Source of the DNA: Faecalibacterium prausnitzii
GTDB taxonomy: Bacteria; Bacillota; Clostridia; Oscillospirales; Ruminococcaceae
Length of the DNA stretch: 64,000 nucleotides
Direction: 5' to 3'
NCBI RefSeq assembly: GCF_003324185.1
Contig: NZ_PXUP01000002.1
Coordinates: 186,001 to 250,000, forward strand
Position numbers and translations under genes: made by a program. The notes under the pieces were generated by a model. That model ran no database searches. It was not told the DNA's origin and worked only from the letters and a program-made list of their open reading frames with translations. Shown here in pieces: positions 61,362 through 64,000 of the stretch. Every line of letters starts with the position of its first letter. Position 1 is the stretch's first letter.

Positions 61362-61688
61362 ATGATCACTTTAACGATTTTGCTCATCATTGCCCTGCTA
61401 TGTGTGCTGGTGGGCTGCCTGACCGGCCTGCTGACGCTGGTGGGCGTGCTGGCCTCCCTTTTTGTGGGCGTGCTGGTGGGCGCATTGGCCGGATATCTGG
61501 CCGGGCGCTTTATGGGCACGGAAACTTCCCTTGGCCGCAACATTCTGATGGGCGTGCTGGGCAGCTTTGTGGGCGAGTTTTTGTTCGGCCTGCTGGGCAT
61601 CCACGCCTCCGGCAGCTTTTCTTCCTTTGCCATTTCGGTGATCGGTGCCTGCATCTGCATCTGGATCGGTCAGAAGATCTCTAAGTAA
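61362..61688 (+). CDS. GlsB/YeaQ/YmgE family membrane protein
   Basis: A 108-residue hydrophobic protein with about three membrane helices and glycine-rich segments (GALAGYLAGRFMGTETSLGRNILMGVLGSFVGEF) typical of the GlsB/YeaQ/YmgE (transglycosylase-associated) family. These small proteins are often stress-induced; their biochemical role is unknown. A strong AAGGAGG site precedes the ATG. It is probably cotranscribed with nth and ends at a strong terminator. Confidence 0.85.
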   Translation: MITLTILLIIALLCVLVGCLTGLLTLVGVLASLFVGVLVGALAGYLAGRFMGTETSLGRNILMGVLGSFVGEFLFGLLGIHASGSFSSFAISVIGACICIWIGQKISK

Positions 61689-61705
61689 GTTTTTTGTAAC
61701 AGTAT

Positions 61706-61758
61706 GCCGCCGCATTCTGCTGCCGGAGTTTCCGGGCAGGGTGCGGCGGCTTTGCTTT
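61706..61758 (+). terminator. Terminator of nth-glsB unit
   Basis: Stem GCCGCCGCA (61706-61714) / TGCGGCGGC (61742-61750) with an inner CTGCCGG/CCGGGCAG stem, followed by TTTGCTTTT. Confidence 0.85.
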
Positions 61759-61770
61759 TCCGCACAAAGC

Positions 61771-61815
61771 AAAACCCCCGAAAACCGGCTTCACAAGCCA
61801 ACTTTCGGGGGTTTT
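61771..61815. terminator. Terminator of tRNA-Thr (bidirectional)
   Basis: Perfect 13-bp stem AAAACCCCCGAAA (61771-61783) / TTTCGGGGGTTTT (61803-61815) with an inner GGCTT/AAGCC hairpin. It lies five bases beyond the tRNA 3' end on the minus strand and doubles as a second plus-strand terminator. Confidence 0.88.
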
Positions 61816-61819
61816 TCTT

Positions 61820-61895
61820 TGGAGCTACTGACCTGATTCGAACAGGCGACCTGCTCATTACGAGTGAGCTGCTCTACCAGCTGAGCCACAGTAGC
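61820..61895 (-). tRNA. tRNA-Thr (anticodon CGU)
   Basis: A 76-base tRNA with encoded CCA. The acceptor stem GCTACTG pairs with CAGTAGC, and the discriminator is U. The anticodon stem is GCTCA/TGAGC with loop CTCGTAA, giving anticodon CGU for threonine codon ACG. The T arm contains GTTCGAATC. It is a lone tRNA gene with its own promoter and terminator. Confidence 0.97.
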
Positions 61896-61923
61896 ACATT
61901 GCACACCTGCTGCAACAGGCAAT

Positions 61924-61952
61924 ATTTTACCATATTTCTACGGTGCTGTCAA
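61924..61952 (-). promoter_or_regulatory. tRNA-Thr promoter
   Basis: Minus-strand TTGACA (61947-61952), a 17-base spacer and TAAAAT (61924-61929), about 28 bases before the mature tRNA 5' end. Confidence 0.85.
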
Positions 61953-62006
61953 GGCCGGATTTCCTGTAAGCGGGGCAGCTTTTGCAGAGTGTTTCACAAA
62001 AAGTTA

Positions 62007-62034
62007 TTGCATTTTAGCCCGGCGGCTTTATAAT
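62007..62034 (+). promoter_or_regulatory. Promoter of the unknown protein-dnaD-dnaC-like operon
   Basis: TTGCAT (62007-62012), a 16-base spacer and TATAAT (62029-62034), 53 bases before the first gene. Confidence 0.7.
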
Positions 62035-62087
62035 AGAATTGATTGCGCAAAAGGCTGCGCCTTTTGCCGGAAAGGACGAGCTGCACC

Positions 62088-62456
62088 ATGATCTTTGTTC
62101 CCCTGCTGCACTACTTTTTGTGCAAGAATGATTACAGCGGCAACGAGGCCGGGCTGCGCTACCGGCTTACCCCGGGCAAGCGCACCGTGCCGGACCCGGA
62201 CGGCGGCGCGGATGCCACCAAGGAGGAAAAGATCCTCACAGTGGACTACTGGCCCGCGCCCTGGACGATCGACAAGACCGACCCCGCCCTGCGCCGCCGG
62301 GAGGTATTCCCGCTTACAGACGAAGGGCGTGCCGCCGCTGCGCAGTATCTGAAAGACGCCTACGAGGCCGAGTCGGAGCGCTGGAACAACTGCCCGGACA
62401 TGATGGACTGCGACCCCTGGGAGCCGCCTGCCGAGCCGGATACTGCCAACGAATAA
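62088..62456 (+). CDS. Unknown small protein upstream of dnaD-like gene
   Basis: A 122-residue protein that I do not recognise. It begins with a hydrophobic MIFVPLLHYFLCKND stretch. A middle part is rich in charged residues and aromatics (LTVDYWPAPWTIDKTDPALRRREVFPL), followed by a helix (TDEGRAAAAQYLKDAYEAESERW) and an acidic proline-rich end. It is not a clear membrane or secreted protein. It is preceded by a good promoter and followed after 16 bases by the DnaD-like gene, so it may belong to the primosome unit. The frame shows the same third-position GC use as its neighbours, supporting that it is coding. Confidence 0.7.
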   Translation: MIFVPLLHYFLCKNDYSGNEAGLRYRLTPGKRTVPDPDGGADATKEEKILTVDYWPAPWTIDKTDPALRRREVFPLTDEGRAAAAQYLKDAYEAESERWNNCPDMMDCDPWEPPAEPDTANE

Positions 62457-62472
62457 ACTGAACGAGGAAACC

Positions 62473-63387
62473 ATGATCTACCGTTTGAAGGAACTGAAGG
62501 GCGATACCATCGCCGTGCCGCAGCTGGTGTTCTCCAAGCTGGGCATTGCCGAAGAATACAATGTGCGGGTGGCGCTGTATGTGCTGGCCACCGGCGTGAC
62601 CGACCCGGACAAGCTCTGCGCCGACCTCAAGCTGCGCAGCCGCATCAGCGCCGAGAGTGCGCTGGCTTTCTGGGCGGGTGCAGGGCTTTTGGAACGCTAC
62701 GAAGAAAACGCCGCACCGGGCGCAGAGCCCAGCGCCCCTGCCCCTATGCGCTGGGCGGAGATCGCCGCCGCCAGCCGCACCGACCCCATGATCTCCAGCC
62801 TGATCGACTGCGGACAGACCAGCTTTGCCCGTCCGCTGACCCATGCCGAGATGGAAAAGCTGGTGAACCTGTATGTGCAGGAGGGCTTTGCGCCTGAGAC
62901 TGTGATGCTCTGCGTAGCCTATGTGGCCAGCCGGGGCAAGCGCACCATGGCCGCTGTGACCCATGAGCTGAAGGTCTGGCGCGCTGAGGGCGTGGAGACC
63001 GGTGAGCAGGCCGATGCCCACTTAAAGCTGCTGGCGCTGCGCCAGAGCCGCGAGGAATACGTCAGCAGCCTGCTGCAGATCACCCCCGAGGAGCTGACAC
63101 TGGGCGGGCGCAAAGCCATTGCGCGCTGGTACGAGGTGTACGGCTACGACGACGCCATGGTGCAGGAAGCCGCCGTACAGGCAGGCCCCAAGCGGGATCT
63201 GTGGTACTGGAACAGCATCCTGAAAACATGGAACGCCAAGGGTCTGCGCAGCATCCATGATGTGCGCGGCCCGGTGGCTGCAGCCGGAGCAAGCCGAAAT
63301 ATCCGGGTGGACCGCGCTGCACCCAGCGGAAACGATATCCTGAAAAACGCCACCCGCCGCCGTTCTCTTATCAAGAAACCGGAGTAA
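62473..63387 (+). CDS. DnaD-domain primosome protein
   Basis: A 304-residue DnaD/DnaB-like protein involved in loading the replicative helicase at origins and restart sites. The N-terminal winged-helix part spans about 1-80. One DnaD domain lies around 115-180 (LTHAEMEKLVNLYVQEGFAPETVMLCVAYVASRGKRTMAAV), and a second, weaker repeat ends with YEVYGYDDAMVQEAA and WYWNSILKTWNAKG, similar to the YxxxIxxxW motif. The tail is basic. It is followed after nine bases by the DnaC-like loader, a natural partner. Confidence 0.88.
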   Translation: MIYRLKELKGDTIAVPQLVFSKLGIAEEYNVRVALYVLATGVTDPDKLCADLKLRSRISAESALAFWAGAGLLERYEENAAPGAEPSAPAPMRWAEIAAASRTDPMISSLIDCGQTSFARPLTHAEMEKLVNLYVQEGFAPETVMLCVAYVASRGKRTMAAVTHELKVWRAEGVETGEQADAHLKLLALRQSREEYVSSLLQITPEELTLGGRKAIARWYEVYGYDDAMVQEAAVQAGPKRDLWYWNSILKTWNAKGLRSIHDVRGPVAAAGASRNIRVDRAAPSGNDILKNATRRRSLIKKPE

Positions 63388-63396
63388 GGAGCCTTT

Positions 63397-64000
63397 ATGC
63401 GTACCAAAAACGAATTGTATCAGCAGGCACTGCGCACCGTAGCCATGCGGCGTCAGACCGCCCGCGCCTTAGCGCAGGATGCACAGGCCGAGGCCGAAGC
63501 TGCCATTCCCGGGCTGCGCCACGCCGAGGAGGAAGTGCGTGTGCGGGGCATCCGCTGCGCCATTGCCGGAGCCTCCGGCAAGGACCGCACCGAGACTGCT
63601 GCCGCCCTTGCGGCGGCAAAGCAGAAGCTGACTGCCCTGTTGGCCGCAAGCGGACGCCCTGCGGATGCGCTGGAGCCGAAGTTCATCTGCAAGCGATGCG
63701 AGGACACCGGCGCGGTGAACGGCCGCACCTGCGACTGTGTGCGCCGGGTGATGCAACAGCTGCGCCGGAAGGAGATTGAGGAGCTGTCCAGCCTGTCCAT
63801 CTCCAGCTTTGACACCATGCAGCTGGACTACTACCCCAACACGGTGGACAAAGCGCTGGGCGAGAGCGTGCGCAGCTATATGGCCGAGGTTCTGGCCGAC
63901 CTGCGGGATTACGCGGCAGACTTTTCCCCCACCACCCGCGAAAGCCTGCTGCTGGTGGGCAATGCAGGGCTGGGCAAGACTCATGCCGCCCTTGCCATTG
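63397..64000 (+). CDS. DnaC/DnaI-like helicase loader (cut by window end)
   Basis: The first 201 residues of an ATP-binding protein of the DnaC/DnaI/IstB type, open at the window edge. The long N-terminal helical region (alanine/arginine-rich) is followed by a zinc-binding set C98, C101, C112, C114 (ICKRCEDTG...CDC), as in DnaI. The Walker A segment GNAGLGKTH lies just before the edge. DnaI-type proteins deliver the replicative helicase to single-stranded DNA with DnaD and DnaB. The adjacent DnaD gene and absence of a transposase argue for the replication role rather than IstB. Confidence 0.88.
   Translation, partial: MRTKNELYQQALRTVAMRRQTARALAQDAQAEAEAAIPGLRHAEEEVRVRGIRCAIAGASGKDRTETAAALAAAKQKLTALLAASGRPADALEPKFICKRCEDTGAVNGRTCDCVRRVMQQLRRKEIEELSSLSISSFDTMQLDYYPNTVDKALGESVRSYMAEVLADLRDYAADFSPTTRESLLLVGNAGLGKTHAALAI

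Noticed and set aside
1-64000. CRISPR arrays, insertion sequences, integrases, prophage genes
   Set aside because: No regularly spaced repeats, transposase or phage structural motifs were found. The DnaC-like gene at the right end is beside a DnaD gene, not a transposase.

Overview
The window is a GC-rich chromosomal stretch from an anaerobic Firmicute of the class Clostridia. The gene content and order (hprK-murB-rapZ-whiA-dnaE-pfkA, tig-clpP-clpX, sepF-ylmH-divIVA-ileS, mutS-mutL-miaA, a split TIGR03960/TIGR03936 pair, a PF12897-type aminotransferase) and the codon style suggest the Ruminococcaceae/Oscillospiraceae, near Faecalibacterium, Subdoligranulum or Gemmiger. That placement is inference from family resemblance. 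There are no phage genes, insertion sequences, CRISPR arrays or rRNA genes. It is almost entirely core chromosome, densely packed and mostly transcribed from the minus strand.

Layout. 0-5 kb: a sugar-nucleotide reductase, AzlC/AzlD branched-chain amino-acid exporter, GMP synthase, and a GyrI-like/YjbR-like pair. 5-13.7 kb: pfkA, then the hprK-murB-rapZ-whiA-dnaE operon (read right to left), which links carbon control, wall precursors, division and replication. 13.7-17.7 kb, plus strand: a Na+/phosphate symporter with a PhoU tail plus a PhoP/PhoR-type two-component system, headed by TTTACA repeats that look like a PhoP box. 17.7-22.1 kb: a compact GerA-type spore-germination operon, divergent from a DUF421 + DUF4363 pair. 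22.1-26.4 kb: nrdR, a fused secDF and an aspartate aminotransferase. 26.6-30 kb: tig-clpP-clpX, with an elaborate RNA structure between tig and clpP. 30.2-35.5 kb: a phosphoesterase, thrC, yraN, rnhB, rbgA, lepB and rplS. 35.7-39.2 kb: a B12-binding radical SAM pair and a SpoIVFA/SpoIVFB-like M23 + M50 protease pair. 39.4-44.5 kb: ppk1, a ComEA-like protein, a degenerate HAD protein, rluD and lspA. 44.6-49.6 kb: the sepF-ylmH-divIVA-ileS division/translation operon. 49.6-58.7 kb: a membrane-fusion-like protein, miaA, mutL, mutS, a YlbF-family protein and miaB. 58.8-64 kb: a PerR-type regulator, rarA, endonuclease III, a GlsB-like membrane protein, tRNA-Thr(CGU), an unknown small protein, a DnaD-like protein and a DnaC-like helicase loader cut by the window end.

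Two features bear on lifestyle. The germination operon and the SpoIVFAB-like proteases imply that this lineage forms endospores or recently did. The Pho locus shows a transporter and its regulators carried together behind their own operator. The most unusual sequence-level observations are the 17-bp hairpin whose loop is complementary to an upstream 10-mer in the tig-clpP gap, the apparent one-base frame problem at the start of miaA, a HAD protein that has lost catalytic motif IV, and several structured leaders (thrC, secDF, rplS). None of these was tested beyond reading the sequence.
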